DNA of 11,676 nucleotides from an uncultured Ignavibacteriota bacterium (GCA_903901375.1 CAIUQV010000075.1:1-11676), one strand, 5' to 3'; positions 1-8,138 are shown, counted from the stretch's first letter. The notes: a model not told the origin generated them from the sequence alone. Numbers and translations are program-made.

Positions 1-218
1 ATGAGAGGAATTTCGTGAAGAAGGCTGTAAACTGGGCGTTGAGGCAGATTGGGAAGAGGAATGCGGCACTGCATAAGAAGGCGATTAAGTATGCGGAAAG
101 GATTGAAACGCTGCATTCGCGTTCGGCAAAGTGGATTGCGAAAGATGCGCTGCGTGAGTTCAAGAGCGAAACCACAAAACGTGTGCTTGAGAGAAGAAAG
201 AACAGTAAGCGGAACTAA
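1..218 (+). CDS. DNA alkylation repair protein (AlkD-like), C-terminal fragment
   Basis: The reading frame is open to the left edge of the window, so the gene begins outside it. The visible part is about 72 residues and begins x-E-R-N-F-V-K-K-A-V-N-W-A-L-R-Q-I-G-K-R. This run, followed by the later motif AKWIAKDALREF, is typical of the C-terminal HEAT-like repeats of the DNA alkylation repair family (AlkD/COG4912, Pfam PF08713). These proteins remove cationic alkylated bases by wrapping DNA in a superhelix of helical repeats. The GTG at 15 is an internal valine codon, not a start, because the family match continues upstream of it. The C-terminus is very basic (RRKNSKRN), fitting DNA contact. 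Only 12 nt separate the stop from the channel-like gene downstream, so the two may share a transcript. The family call is by recognition of the conserved C-terminal motif; substrate range cannot be judged from this fragment. Confidence 0.85.
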   Translation, partial: ERNFVKKAVNWALRQIGKRNAALHKKAIKYAERIETLHSRSAKWIAKDALREFKSETTKRVLERRKNSKRN

Positions 219-230
219 ACATATAAATAT

Positions 231-902
231 ATGAGAAAGCTTTTTCACAGCGGGATAAAATTCTGGGAATCGGAAATGAGTTTAAGGATATTCTTTATTT
301 CGATACTGATACTAAATTTTATACTGATGCCATTAGCGTCGAGTCACGAATCGGGTACTTTTGTAGCAAGGTCGTTTTATCTGTTCCTGATAATTTCGGG
401 TTCTTATGCACTGATAAAAATCCGTTTAATAACTTATATAATCATTTCGTTTTCACTCATTGCATTTTTAGTCTGGATGTTAAGCTACAGGAATAATATC
501 GTATGGCTGAATGCACTGGACGGGATACTTCAGGTAGTGTTTTATATGATTTTTCTGCTGCTGATACTTATAAAAGTGTTCAAGGGCGGAGTTTACAATC
601 TAAAGCGTTTAGAAGGAGCGATAACGGGGTATTTATTAATAGGAAATCTTTTTGCAACACTTTATTACACTATCAATCTGCTTACAGGGTCGAATGCATT
701 CTTTATGCCCGGAGGTGAACACGTGACAAACTTTACGTACTACAGTTTTACAACTTTAACAACTCTGGGTTACGGCGATATATTACCGATTCATCATTCT
801 GTGCGCTCGCTGAGCAGTCTGGAAGCGGTGATTGGTCAGTTGTATCCGGCGGTTCTGATAGCAAGGCTGATATCTCTGGAAAACCTGAGAGGTTCTAAAT
901 AA
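231..902 (+). CDS. K+ channel-like integral membrane protein (ion channel, GYGD filter)
   Basis: The 223-residue protein is strongly hydrophobic, with about six predicted membrane segments near residues 18-35, 45-62, 65-85, 97-115, 128-150 and 192-214. Between the last two lies TTLTTLGYGDILP (residues 174-186), the potassium channel selectivity filter T-L-G-Y-G-D (178-183) with its preceding pore helix (FTYYSF). This places it in the ion-channel superfamily (Pfam PF07885 type), where four subunits form a K+-selective pore. The four upstream helices lack the regularly spaced arginines of a voltage-sensor S4, so voltage gating is not evident. There is no RCK/TrkA-N regulatory domain, since the chain stops about 10 residues after the last helix. 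No clear Shine-Dalgarno precedes the ATG at 231; an alternative ATG at 276 would still keep all helices. It follows the alkylation repair gene by 12 nt and is probably co-transcribed with it; a functional link is not obvious. Confidence 0.8.
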   Translation: MRKLFHSGIKFWESEMSLRIFFISILILNFILMPLASSHESGTFVARSFYLFLIISGSYALIKIRLITYIIISFSLIAFLVWMLSYRNNIVWLNALDGILQVVFYMIFLLLILIKVFKGGVYNLKRLEGAITGYLLIGNLFATLYYTINLLTGSNAFFMPGGEHVTNFTYYSFTTLTTLGYGDILPIHHSVRSLSSLEAVIGQLYPAVLIARLISLENLRGSK

Positions 903-982
903 CGTATTTATTCCACTAAAAAGCTGATTCTTTGCGTTAAGCGATAAACACAATCTTCGCCTGTAAAGGTTAAATTAGTAAA

Positions 983-1016
983 TTGTTATACGTCAAATTA
1001 TTTCTTATTTTATTTG
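983..1016 (+). promoter_or_regulatory. candidate Bacteroidota-type promoter for the efflux operon
   Basis: A TTG at 983-985 is followed after 23 nt by TTTATTTG at 1009-1016, a one-mismatch fit to the TAnnTTTG -7 element used by Bacteroidota primary sigma factor. It lies about 45 nt upstream of the adaptor gene start in the 160-nt AT-rich gap after the channel gene. No regulator operator or regulator gene (TetR, MarR, two-component) was seen nearby. The call is a pattern match in AT-rich DNA and is weak. Confidence 0.3.
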
Positions 1017-1062
1017 TACAATTAAAAGTTTTCCCTATTAATTTAACACTCAGGAGCTTAGT

Positions 1063-2241
1063 ATGAGTAGAAATATTATTGCTTTTCTCTTTCTCGTCTT
1101 TATTACACTTACATTTATAACCGGCTGCGGCAAAAAAGAAGAAGTCCAGCAGACATTACCCGAAGTGAAAATTATCACTTCTGTTCAAAAAGATGTTCCT
1201 GTTAGGCAGGAATGGGTCGGGCAGACTTTCGGTGCTGAAGACATTGAGGTTCGTTCGCGTGTTGACGGATTTATAACAGGTATTCATTTTGCAGAGGGTA
1301 CTTCGGTGAATAAAGGTACACTGCTTTATACGATTGATGCAAATGAACTATTGCAGAAAGTTGCCAATGCAGAGGGTTCGCTAACTGCTGCAAGGACAAT
1401 GCTCGTACAGGCAGAATCTGACGTTAAAAGGTACACGCCTCTTGCAGAGCAGGGCGCAGTGAGCCAGAGAACTCTTGAGATTGCGATTGCAACGTACGAA
1501 GCCCGTAAAGGAGACGTGGAATCTGCTCTTGCTTCGTTAAACCTTGCTAAAATAAATCTTGGTTATGCGAGTATTACTGCACCGATTTCCGGTGTTATCG
1601 GTATTACAAATTTCAAAGTCGGCGATTACGTAAGTAAGCTTACTACGGGTCCTTTAAATACAATTTCAAACGTTGACCCGATACACGTAAGGTTTTCAAT
1701 CAGTGAGCAGGAATATCTTTCACTCGTAAAGAAATATATGAACGACAGCAAATTGCCAAAATCTGAGGTGAAGGATAAAGAGGAAAATTCTGTACTTGAA
1801 CTGATACTTGCAGACGGTTCGGTTTACGGACATACGGGGAAAATAAATGTACTTCAAAGACAGGTAGATGCTTCAACAGGAACGCTGATGCTTGAAGGTT
1901 CTTTCCCGAATCCCGAAAAGCTTCTGAGACCCGGACAGTATGCAAAGGTAAGGACTATAGTTCAAATTCTAAAAGGTGCAGTGGTTATTCCGCAGAAGTG
2001 TATATTTGAAATTCAGGGTATGATGCAGGCATACGTTATTAATGCAGAAAATAAAACTGAGCTAAGAACACTGAAGATAAGTTCAAAAATCGGACAGTTA
2101 GCAGTTATTGAATCGGGAATAAAGCCGAACGAAAAAGTTATTTCCGAAGGTATATTAAAGATTAAACCGGGCATACCGGTGAAACAGATAGAAAGTCCGG
2201 GAGAACTTGATTCTTTAATCATAAAGGAAGGGCTTAAGTAA
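1063..2241 (+). CDS. RND efflux periplasmic adaptor (membrane fusion) lipoprotein
   Basis: The 392-residue protein is a HlyD/AcrA-type adaptor that bridges the inner-membrane pump and the outer-membrane channel. A lipoprotein signal peptide ends in the lipobox ITGC, with the lipidated cysteine at residue 22. It is followed by the first half of a lipoyl-like domain (about 60-95, VRSRVDGFITGIHFAEGT), an alpha-helical hairpin (about 96-165), the second lipoyl half (about 168-205, ITAPISGVIGITNFKVGDYV), a beta-barrel domain (about 206-300) ending in the family signature LRPGQYAKVR (288-297), and a membrane-proximal domain to about 380. AGGAG at 1052-1056, 6 nt before the ATG, fixes the start. Its stop codon overlaps the pump start by one base (TAATG), implying translational coupling. 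Length and domain order are normal for the family; the transported substrate cannot be inferred. Confidence 0.95.
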   Translation: MSRNIIAFLFLVFITLTFITGCGKKEEVQQTLPEVKIITSVQKDVPVRQEWVGQTFGAEDIEVRSRVDGFITGIHFAEGTSVNKGTLLYTIDANELLQKVANAEGSLTAARTMLVQAESDVKRYTPLAEQGAVSQRTLEIAIATYEARKGDVESALASLNLAKINLGYASITAPISGVIGITNFKVGDYVSKLTTGPLNTISNVDPIHVRFSISEQEYLSLVKKYMNDSKLPKSEVKDKEENSVLELILADGSVYGHTGKINVLQRQVDASTGTLMLEGSFPNPEKLLRPGQYAKVRTIVQILKGAVVIPQKCIFEIQGMMQAYVINAENKTELRTLKISSKIGQLAVIESGIKPNEKVISEGILKIKPGIPVKQIESPGELDSLIIKEGLK

Positions 2242-5200
2242 TGGCAAAATTTTTCGTAAACCGGCCTATTGTCGCTATGGTTATATCCATAGTGCTTGTA
2301 CTGGTTGGAACAATTGTCATGCGGAGTCTTCCTATTTCACAGTTTCCGGACATTGTCCCTCCAAACATCAGTGTTTCTACAACATACACAGGAGCATCAT
2401 CCGTTGATATAGAGCAGTCTGTAGCAACACCGCTTGAACAGCAGATTAACGGTGTAGAGAATATGATTTATATGAAGTCAATAAATGCAGGCGACGGCAC
2501 TATGAACCTTCAGGTGACTTTCGAAGTGGGCTCTGACCTTGATAATTCAAACGTCCTAACTCAGAACCGTGTTTCGCAGGCGAATTCAAGTCTTCCGAAT
2601 TCTGTGAAACAATACGGTGTAACGGTTAAGAAGTCGCTCGTGTTTCCGCTTATGCTTTTTTCCCTCACTTCAAAAAACGGCACTTATGACAATACATTTC
2701 TTTCAAACTATGCTTCTATAAATATTATAGACCAGCTCAGCCGTACAAAGGGAGTTGGTGACGTAAGGTTATTCGGCGGTAGTGATTATTCGATGAGAAT
2801 CTGGCTGAAGCCGGATTTGCTCGGTAAGATGGGGATTACAGTTACTGATATAGCTAATGCAATACAATCACAGAACGTGATTTCGCCCGCCGGACAGATT
2901 GGCGCACCGCCCGCTCCCCCGGGAACGGATTTTACGTACACTGTAAGAACAAAAGGAAGATTATTAAATGAAGATGAATTCGGTAATATAGTAGTTAAAA
3001 CAAATTCAGACGGCTCACAGCTATTCCTGAAAGATATTGCCCGCATTGAACTTGGTTCTCTTTTGTATAATATGCAGGGAAGGAATAATGGTAATACTGC
3101 AGCAGTCCTTGCTGTTTACCAGCAGCCGGGTTCCAATGCACTTCAGGTTGCCGAAGACATTAAAAAAGTAGTTAGTGATATATCGAAGACTTTCCCTCCG
3201 GGAATTGAGTATTCAGTATCGCTCGATACAACGCTGCCCGTTGAAGAAAGTATAAGTGAAATCGTTACTACACTCATAGAAGCAGTTGTACTCGTTATAC
3301 TCGTTGTGTTTGTTTTCCTCCAGAACTGGAGGGCAACGCTTATTCCTTTGATAACAGTTCCTGTTTCACTTATAGCAACGTTTATAGTATTCCCTCTTCT
3401 TGGTTTTTCGATAAACACACTTTCGCTTTTAGGTATGGTGCTTGCCATCGGCATTGTGGTTGACGATGCCATTGTGGTTGTGGAAGCTGTAATGCATCAC
3501 ATCGAAGAAGGACTTTCTCCAAAAGAAGCAACGCTTAAAGCTATGGAGGAAGTTACAAGTCCCGTTATTGCAATTGCGCTTATACTTTCGGCAGTGTTTA
3601 TTCCTGTTGCATTTATGGGCGGCATCACCGGAAGGCTTTACCAGCAGTTTGCAGTTACCATTGCAATCTCGGTTCTTTTCTCTGCTTTCAACGCACTGAC
3701 TTTAAGCCCTGCACTCGCAGCAAAACTGCTTAAACCAAAGGGCGGGAAGAAATCTCCGCTTGATAAATTCTACGTGTGGTTCAATAAACGCTTCAGCAGT
3801 TTCACTCACGGATATATGTCCATCACATCCATAATCGTCAGAAAGACTATACGCTCCGTCGTCTTTATTGCAATTTTAATCGTCTTAATACTACTTCTTT
3901 TCAAAGGAGTTCCGAGCGGTTTCGTTCCCGAAGAAGACAACGGTTATTTTATGGCAAGTGTTATTCTTCCCGATGCAAGCTCGTTGCAGAGAACAGACGT
4001 AGTCTGCAAAAAAGTTGAGAAGATACTCAGCGAATCTAAAACAATCGATAACTTCACAACGGTTGTAGGTTATAACTTCATCGCAGGCGTCACGGGAAGC
4101 AATATGGGTGGTTTCTTTATTGCAATGAAACCCTGGAGCGAAAGAAAAGGTGCCGGTGAAACATCTTTCGAAACTATAAATCAGATTAATAAACGCCTTG
4201 CAGAGGAAATCCCCGAAGCTGTTGCATTCGTCTTTGGTCCGCCTGCTATTCAGGGTCTCGGCTCGGGTGCAGGTTTTTCAATGATGCTTCAGGACAAAAG
4301 CGGAAACACTCCCGAAGAGTTGTTCATTATGTCTCAGAAGTTTATGGCAGCCGCAAAGAAGCGTCCTGAAATAGGCTCGATAACATCTTTCTACCGTTCA
4401 AATGTCCCGCAGATTTATGCAGACGTTGACCTCGACAAAGCAATGAAGCAGGGGATTGATATCGGCTCAGTGAATCAGACGCTCGGTGCATTCCTCGGTT
4501 CGAGTTATATAAACGATTTTAATAAATTCGGAAGGGTGTACAGGGTTTACCTTTCTACAGAAGGACAGTTCCGCGACGCTATAAATGATATCGGGCTTTT
4601 CTTCGTGAAGAATAATAAAGGCGAGATGGTACCGCTTAATTCAATAGTGAGTATTAAAAATATCACAGGACCTGACTTCACGAACAGGTTTAATCTTTAC
4701 AGGTCGGCACAGCTTACGGGTACATCGGGTGCCGGTTACTCATCGGGAGAAACCATTAAAGCACTGAAAGAAGTTGCCGCAGAAGTCCTGCCTGCCGGCT
4801 GGGGATACGACTGGTCTGATATGTCGTATCAGGAAGAAAAAGCATCGGGTACGGGAGGTACGGTCTTTGTTCTGGCGCTTGTGCTTGTATTCCTGATTCT
4901 TGCTGCGCAGTACGAAAGCTGGTCTTTGCCGCTTAGCGTTCTGCTCGGAACTCCGTTTGCTATTTTCGGTGCAATGCTCGGACTCTGGATTTCTCGATTC
5001 TTCAGTGAATCATACGTGAACAATGTTTATGCGCAGATTGGCTTTGTAACGCTTATCGGTCTTTCAGCAAAGAATGCTATTCTTATTGTTGAGTTTGCAA
5101 AAGAGAAAAGGGAAAAGGGCGAACCCATTATACAGTCTGCTCTCGATGCCGCAGAATTAAGACTGCGTCCCATTCTGATGACGTCGTTTGCATTCATACT

Positions 5201-5426
5201 CGGCGTCGTTCCTCTTGTAAGGGCAGCGGGCGCAGGTGCTGAGGCAAGAAAAGTTATGGGTATGGCAGTGTTTGCAGGTCTGCTGGTTGCGACTACACTC
5301 GCTATTTTCCTCGTTCCTGCTTTGTTCGTAATGGTTGAAAAGTATTTTGTAAAAGAAAAGAAAAAGGAATCAGAAGAAGTCTTCAGTGTGCCTGCCGGTA
5401 ATGCAGAAGAGAAAGGAGATAAATAA
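2241..5426 (+). CDS. RND multidrug efflux pump, HAE1/AcrB-type inner-membrane transporter
   Basis: This 1061-residue protein has the length and architecture of AcrB-type proton-driven exporters. The N-terminus MAKFFVNRPIVAMV is the cytoplasmic start of the first helix, and PISQFPDIVPPNISVSTTY is the classic opening of the porter domain. Proton-relay acidic residues are present as a pair in GIVVDDAIVVVEAV (D408, D409, matching AcrB D407/D408). The partner lysine is in LSAKNAILIVEFAKE (K944, matching AcrB K940), and the RLRPILMTS motif follows at 974-982. FVPEEDNGYF (561-570) and GPPAIQGLGSGAGF lie in the second porter half. Two sets of helices flank two large periplasmic loops, as expected for the internal duplication of RND proteins. 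AAGGAAGGG at 2224-2232 lies 8 nt before the start, inside the end of the adaptor gene. A charged C-terminal tail (about 1035-1061) is lineage-specific. All key proton-pathway residues are intact, so it should be functional. It acts as a trimer with the adaptor and outer-membrane factor encoded on either side. Confidence 0.97.
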   Translation: MAKFFVNRPIVAMVISIVLVLVGTIVMRSLPISQFPDIVPPNISVSTTYTGASSVDIEQSVATPLEQQINGVENMIYMKSINAGDGTMNLQVTFEVGSDLDNSNVLTQNRVSQANSSLPNSVKQYGVTVKKSLVFPLMLFSLTSKNGTYDNTFLSNYASINIIDQLSRTKGVGDVRLFGGSDYSMRIWLKPDLLGKMGITVTDIANAIQSQNVISPAGQIGAPPAPPGTDFTYTVRTKGRLLNEDEFGNIVVKTNSDGSQLFLKDIARIELGSLLYNMQGRNNGNTAAVLAVYQQPGSNALQVAEDIKKVVSDISKTFPPGIEYSVSLDTTLPVEESISEIVTTLIEAVVLVILVVFVFLQNWRATLIPLITVPVSLIATFIVFPLLGFSINTLSLLGMVLAIGIVVDDAIVVVEAVMHHIEEGLSPKEATLKAMEEVTSPVIAIALILSAVFIPVAFMGGITGRLYQQFAVTIAISVLFSAFNALTLSPALAAKLLKPKGGKKSPLDKFYVWFNKRFSSFTHGYMSITSIIVRKTIRSVVFIAILIVLILLLFKGVPSGFVPEEDNGYFMASVILPDASSLQRTDVVCKKVEKILSESKTIDNFTTVVGYNFIAGVTGSNMGGFFIAMKPWSERKGAGETSFETINQINKRLAEEIPEAVAFVFGPPAIQGLGSGAGFSMMLQDKSGNTPEELFIMSQKFMAAAKKRPEIGSITSFYRSNVPQIYADVDLDKAMKQGIDIGSVNQTLGAFLGSSYINDFNKFGRVYRVYLSTEGQFRDAINDIGLFFVKNNKGEMVPLNSIVSIKNITGPDFTNRFNLYRSAQLTGTSGAGYSSGETIKALKEVAAEVLPAGWGYDWSDMSYQEEKASGTGGTVFVLALVLVFLILAAQYESWSLPLSVLLGTPFAIFGAMLGLWISRFFSESYVNNVYAQIGFVTLIGLSAKNAILIVEFAKEKREKGEPIIQSALDAAELRLRPILMTSFAFILGVVPLVRAAGAGAEARKVMGMAVFAGLLVATTLAIFLVPALFVMVEKYFVKEKKKESEEVFSVPAGNAEEKGDK

Positions 5427-5427
5427 T

Positions 5428-6846
5428 ATGAAAAAGTATATTATCTTCCTATTGCTTATATTCATCGGCGGATGTGCAGTCGGTCCAGATTACGAAAAAC
5501 CGAAACTGAACATACCGAAAGACATCGTATCGGACGATTCACTGAAAACATCCGACAGTCTTTCCCTTGCAGTAGCCGATACTGCCTGGTGGTCACTTTT
5601 CCGCGACAGCAAAATGACAGAGCTAATAAATACTGCCATTAAGGAAAACACGGATATACTCGTTGCTTCTGCAAGGGTGGAACAGTATATGGCTCTCTAC
5701 GGAGTTTCAAAAGCTGATATGTACCCGCAGATAAACGGCAAGGCAACCACAACATACGGACAGTTTTCTTCAGTGAATACAGGTACTGATAAGAACGACG
5801 CAAGAGGAATCTTCAACGTTGCAGTTTCTGCCGACTGGGAAATTGACCTCTGGGGAAAAATCAGGCGTTCGAATGAATCCGCAAGGGCAGAACTTCTTGC
5901 ATCCGAAGAATCCCGCAAAGGAATCGTTCTGATGATTGCTTCGCAGGTGGCTACTTCATACATAGACCTTCTTGCTTTAAAACGTCAGCTGGAAATTACA
6001 AAGAGCACTGTCGCTTCACGCGATTATTCTCTTTTCCTTTTCGGACTTCGTCTCGCAAAGGGAGACATCTCACAGCTTGAACTCGTTCAGCTCGAATCGG
6101 AATTCTGGCTTGCAAAAGCACAGATACCCGCTCTTGAAAAGAAAATCGAACAGCTCGAATCTGCCATCAGTATTCTTCTCGGAAGAAATCCAGAAAAGAT
6201 TTATACTACAAACGAGATAGACAGTCTTTCTATACCCGTTGTACCGTCCGGTATTCCTTCAAAACTTCTTGAACGCAGACCGGATATACGCCAGGCAGAG
6301 CAGAAACTTATTTCCGCAAACGCAAAAATCGGAGTTGTAAAGTCTATGTACTACCCGTCAATTTCTCTCAGCGGTGTACTCGGACTTGCGAGTAACGACC
6401 TCACAACAATCCTTAATCCTGCATCGAGAATCTGGAATGTCGGCGGCAGTATTATAGCACCTATATTCACAGGCGGCAAAATATCAAATCAGGTGAAGGT
6501 TGCCGAATCCGTAAAGAAAGAACTGCTCCTCACTTATGTACAAACCATCAGGAATGCATTCAAAGAAACCGAAGATGCCTTTACCGACAGGGTTTACACA
6601 CAGGAACAGCTTGGCTATCAGGGCAAACGCGTTGAATCGTTGCTTCTCTACAAGGAACTTGCCGACTCCCGTTACAAAGAAGGAATCACGAGTTACCTGG
6701 AAGTGCTGGACGCCGAGCGTTCGCTCTTCAGTGCCCAGCTCGACTACGTCAACACACAGGCAGGTCTGCTCAAAAGCGTTGTAAACATTTACCGCACACT
6801 CGCCGGCAGCTGGGTTGAAAGACTTTCGGATAAAACCATAAAATAA
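5428..6846 (+). CDS. Outer-membrane efflux factor lipoprotein (OprM/NodT family)
   Basis: The 472-residue protein is a TolC-superfamily outer-membrane channel, third component of the exporter. The start is the ATG at 5428: AGGAG at 5414-5418 sits 9 nt upstream, and the protein then begins with a normal lipoprotein signal peptide with lipobox IGGC (C16) followed by AVGPDYEKP, the hallmark opening of the NodT/OprM group. An in-frame ATG 42 nt earlier would place 14 extra polar residues ahead of the signal peptide and is unlikely. The two structural repeats of the family are seen: WWSLFRDSKMTELINTAIKE (54-73) and VSADWEIDLWGKIRRS (133-148) in the first; RRPDIRQAEQKLISANAKIG (283-302), APIFTGGKISNQ (344-355) and YKEGITSYLEVLDAERSLFSA (416-436) in the second. 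It follows the pump gene by 1 nt, so all three exporter parts are made from one transcript. Confidence 0.95.
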   Translation: MKKYIIFLLLIFIGGCAVGPDYEKPKLNIPKDIVSDDSLKTSDSLSLAVADTAWWSLFRDSKMTELINTAIKENTDILVASARVEQYMALYGVSKADMYPQINGKATTTYGQFSSVNTGTDKNDARGIFNVAVSADWEIDLWGKIRRSNESARAELLASEESRKGIVLMIASQVATSYIDLLALKRQLEITKSTVASRDYSLFLFGLRLAKGDISQLELVQLESEFWLAKAQIPALEKKIEQLESAISILLGRNPEKIYTTNEIDSLSIPVVPSGIPSKLLERRPDIRQAEQKLISANAKIGVVKSMYYPSISLSGVLGLASNDLTTILNPASRIWNVGGSIIAPIFTGGKISNQVKVAESVKKELLLTYVQTIRNAFKETEDAFTDRVYTQEQLGYQGKRVESLLLYKELADSRYKEGITSYLEVLDAERSLFSAQLDYVNTQAGLLKSVVNIYRTLAGSWVERLSDKTIK

Positions 6847-6854
6847 TTTAAAAA

Positions 6855-6886
6855 CTCTCCTTTCCTTTATAAAAGGGAAAGGAGAG
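6855..6886 (+). terminator. strong hairpin after the efflux operon, probable terminator
   Basis: CTCTCCTTTCC (6855-6865) is perfectly complementary to GGAAAGGAGAG (6876-6886). Inner TTT/AAG pairing extends the stem to about 14 bp around a four-base ATAA loop. It begins 8 nt after the stop codon of the outer-membrane factor. The 3' flank (ATAATTATATC) is AT-rich but not a clean T run, so termination may be imperfect. The hairpin could instead work as an mRNA-stabilising element or belong to a dispersed palindrome family. The stem itself is seen directly; function is inferred. Confidence 0.6.
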
Positions 6887-6925
6887 ATAATTATATCATC
6901 AGAGTATGAAGAAACTTTTTGTCAT

Positions 6926-6964
6926 TTCTCTTTCTTCCCAAGCTCTGCTTGGGAAGGAGGAGAA
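6926..6964. repeat. REP-like palindromic repeat, copy 1 (extended arms)
   Basis: The core TTCCCAAGC-TCT-GCTTGGGAA forms a near-perfect hairpin with a three-base loop at 6944-6946. In this copy the pairing continues outward through T/C-rich and G/A-rich arms to give about 18 bp (6926-6943 with 6947-6964) including two G-T pairs. The same core occurs at 8101-8133 and 8279-8309. It lies between the efflux operon hairpin and the hypothetical lipoprotein gene. Confidence 0.85.
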
Positions 6965-6977
6965 TACACTAAATGTA

Positions 6978-7009
6978 TTGGAATCATAAATTCATTATAC
7001 TTAATTTTA
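6978..7009 (+). promoter_or_regulatory. candidate Bacteroidota-type promoter for the lipoprotein gene
   Basis: TTG at 6978-6980 and TAATTTTA at 7002-7009 (one mismatch to TAnnTTTG) are 21 nt apart, within the range reported for Bacteroidota promoters. The element lies about 38 nt before the TTG start and just downstream of palindrome copy 1, which would give the lipoprotein its own transcript. It is a pattern match only, in AT-rich sequence. Confidence 0.35.
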
Positions 7010-7047
7010 TCCAAAACAACCGCATTTAGCGAAGGAGTGAAAGATAC

Positions 7048-8079
7048 TTGAAAAAGATTAAATCCGTTTTTGCCGTTCTAAGTTTGATGATGCTTGTAAT
7101 GTTCTCTTGCAACAGTGAGAGCCCGGTTAAACCTGAGGATCCGATACCTGCTGATACTATTGATTTATATACATGGAGAGCAGTGCCGTTTGGTTATTTT
7201 AATGATATTTATGTTCCCGATACTTCAAATATTTATATATGTGGAGTTGGCGAAGCAATCAGATGGGATGGCAGTTCCAATCCACCTAAACTAATCAATT
7301 TCAACGACAATAATTTCAGACCCGAACTCGTTAAAGGGGTTGATAATAGCAGTATTTTTATAGGTGGTCCTTATGGTATGAGAGATGCATGCGTTAAGAG
7401 ATTACAGAATGATGTTATTACAGAAACATACTATTTTGATACTGCAAATTATGTTAATTGTTTATTCCCAATAAGCCCTGATGAAATCTGGATTACTTTT
7501 TCCAGAGAAAGAATTGCTCATTATAAAAATGGACAAATTAATCTTCTAATGCTGCCCGTTCCAAATAGATACCCGAAAATACTAAGAAATCGTGATGGCA
7601 ATATATATGTTTTTTCTGAGCAGGGTGGTAACGGAAGCACAATTCCTTCTTACTTAAATTGTTATAGAATTGAAAATGAACAGTTAACTTTTGTTAGAAG
7701 AGATTCAATGTCGCAATATCAACCACACGGTCTTGCTTTCCGTTTATTTCATATCGGAGGGGATATTGTGATGTATGATGGTTCTAGCATATTAAGAAAG
7801 TTTTCAGTTAATGGATGGGAATATTACACTGGCTATCCTGGATTTGATATTTGGGCCTTAGGCGGAAATAGAATTGACAGTATGATTGCTTTAACAAACG
7901 GAGGGGGATTGTATATTCAAACTTGGAATGGAAGCAGATGGAAAAAGGAGAATTATTCACAAAATGCAATTGGCTATATAAGCATTGATTTGTATTTCGA
8001 GCCAATCTCTTTAGCCGGAAACAATGTATATGTGATGTTAGGAGACATACATACAAGGATCTTTCTTACTAATAGGTAG
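7048..8079 (+). CDS. hypothetical secreted lipoprotein, possible beta-propeller-like repeats
   Basis: The 343-residue product is not one I recognise by family. It starts with a typical lipoprotein signal peptide (KKIKSVFAVLSLMMLVMFSC, lipidated cysteine at 21) and a polar linker NSESPVKPEDPIP. The rest is rich in aromatic residues, Gly, Asn and Asp, and alternates short beta-type stretches such as NDIYVPDTSNIYICGVGEAI, DEIWITFSRERIAHY, GNIYVFSEQGGNG, DSMIALTNGGGLYIQTWNG and NNVYVMLGDI. This recurring pattern of one strand-pair per 40-60 residues resembles beta-propeller or WD/Kelch-like surface lipoproteins, but no catalytic motif is visible. The start is TTG at 7048, supported by AAGGAG (7032-7037) 10 nt upstream and by the signal peptide beginning there; the nearer GTG at 7037 is in another frame. 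Codon use looks more AT-rich than in the efflux genes. It is bracketed by palindrome copies 1 and 2, which suggests a recently acquired or mobile position. Confidence 0.75.
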   Translation: MKKIKSVFAVLSLMMLVMFSCNSESPVKPEDPIPADTIDLYTWRAVPFGYFNDIYVPDTSNIYICGVGEAIRWDGSSNPPKLINFNDNNFRPELVKGVDNSSIFIGGPYGMRDACVKRLQNDVITETYYFDTANYVNCLFPISPDEIWITFSRERIAHYKNGQINLLMLPVPNRYPKILRNRDGNIYVFSEQGGNGSTIPSYLNCYRIENEQLTFVRRDSMSQYQPHGLAFRLFHIGGDIVMYDGSSILRKFSVNGWEYYTGYPGFDIWALGGNRIDSMIALTNGGGLYIQTWNGSRWKKENYSQNAIGYISIDLYFEPISLAGNNVYVMLGDIHTRIFLTNR

Positions 8080-8100
8080 AAGAAAGAATATTTTTTAAAT

Positions 8101-8133
8101 TTCTCCTCCTTCCCAAGCTCTGCTTGGGAGGGC
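8101..8133. repeat. REP-like palindromic repeat, copy 2
   Basis: It has the same core as copy 1 (TTCCCAAGC-TCT-GCTTGGGA), with loop TCT at 8119-8121 and about 11 paired positions including one G-T pair. The left arm TTCTCCTCC matches the complement of the right arm of copy 1. It begins 22 nt after the lipoprotein stop codon and could also stall or end transcription of that gene. It has the same orientation as copy 1 and the opposite orientation to copy 3. Confidence 0.85.
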
Positions 8134-8138
8134 AATGA

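Noticed and set aside
5386..5427. Upstream ATG as start of the outer-membrane factor
   Set aside because: It would add 14 polar residues before the lipoprotein signal peptide and has no ribosome binding site. The ATG at 5428 has AGGAG at the right distance.
6969..7029. Inverted heptamers CTAAATG/CATTTAG flanking the lipoprotein promoter
   Set aside because: Seven bases in AT-rich DNA, 47 nt apart, are readily expected by chance, and no target duplication or transposase is associated with them.
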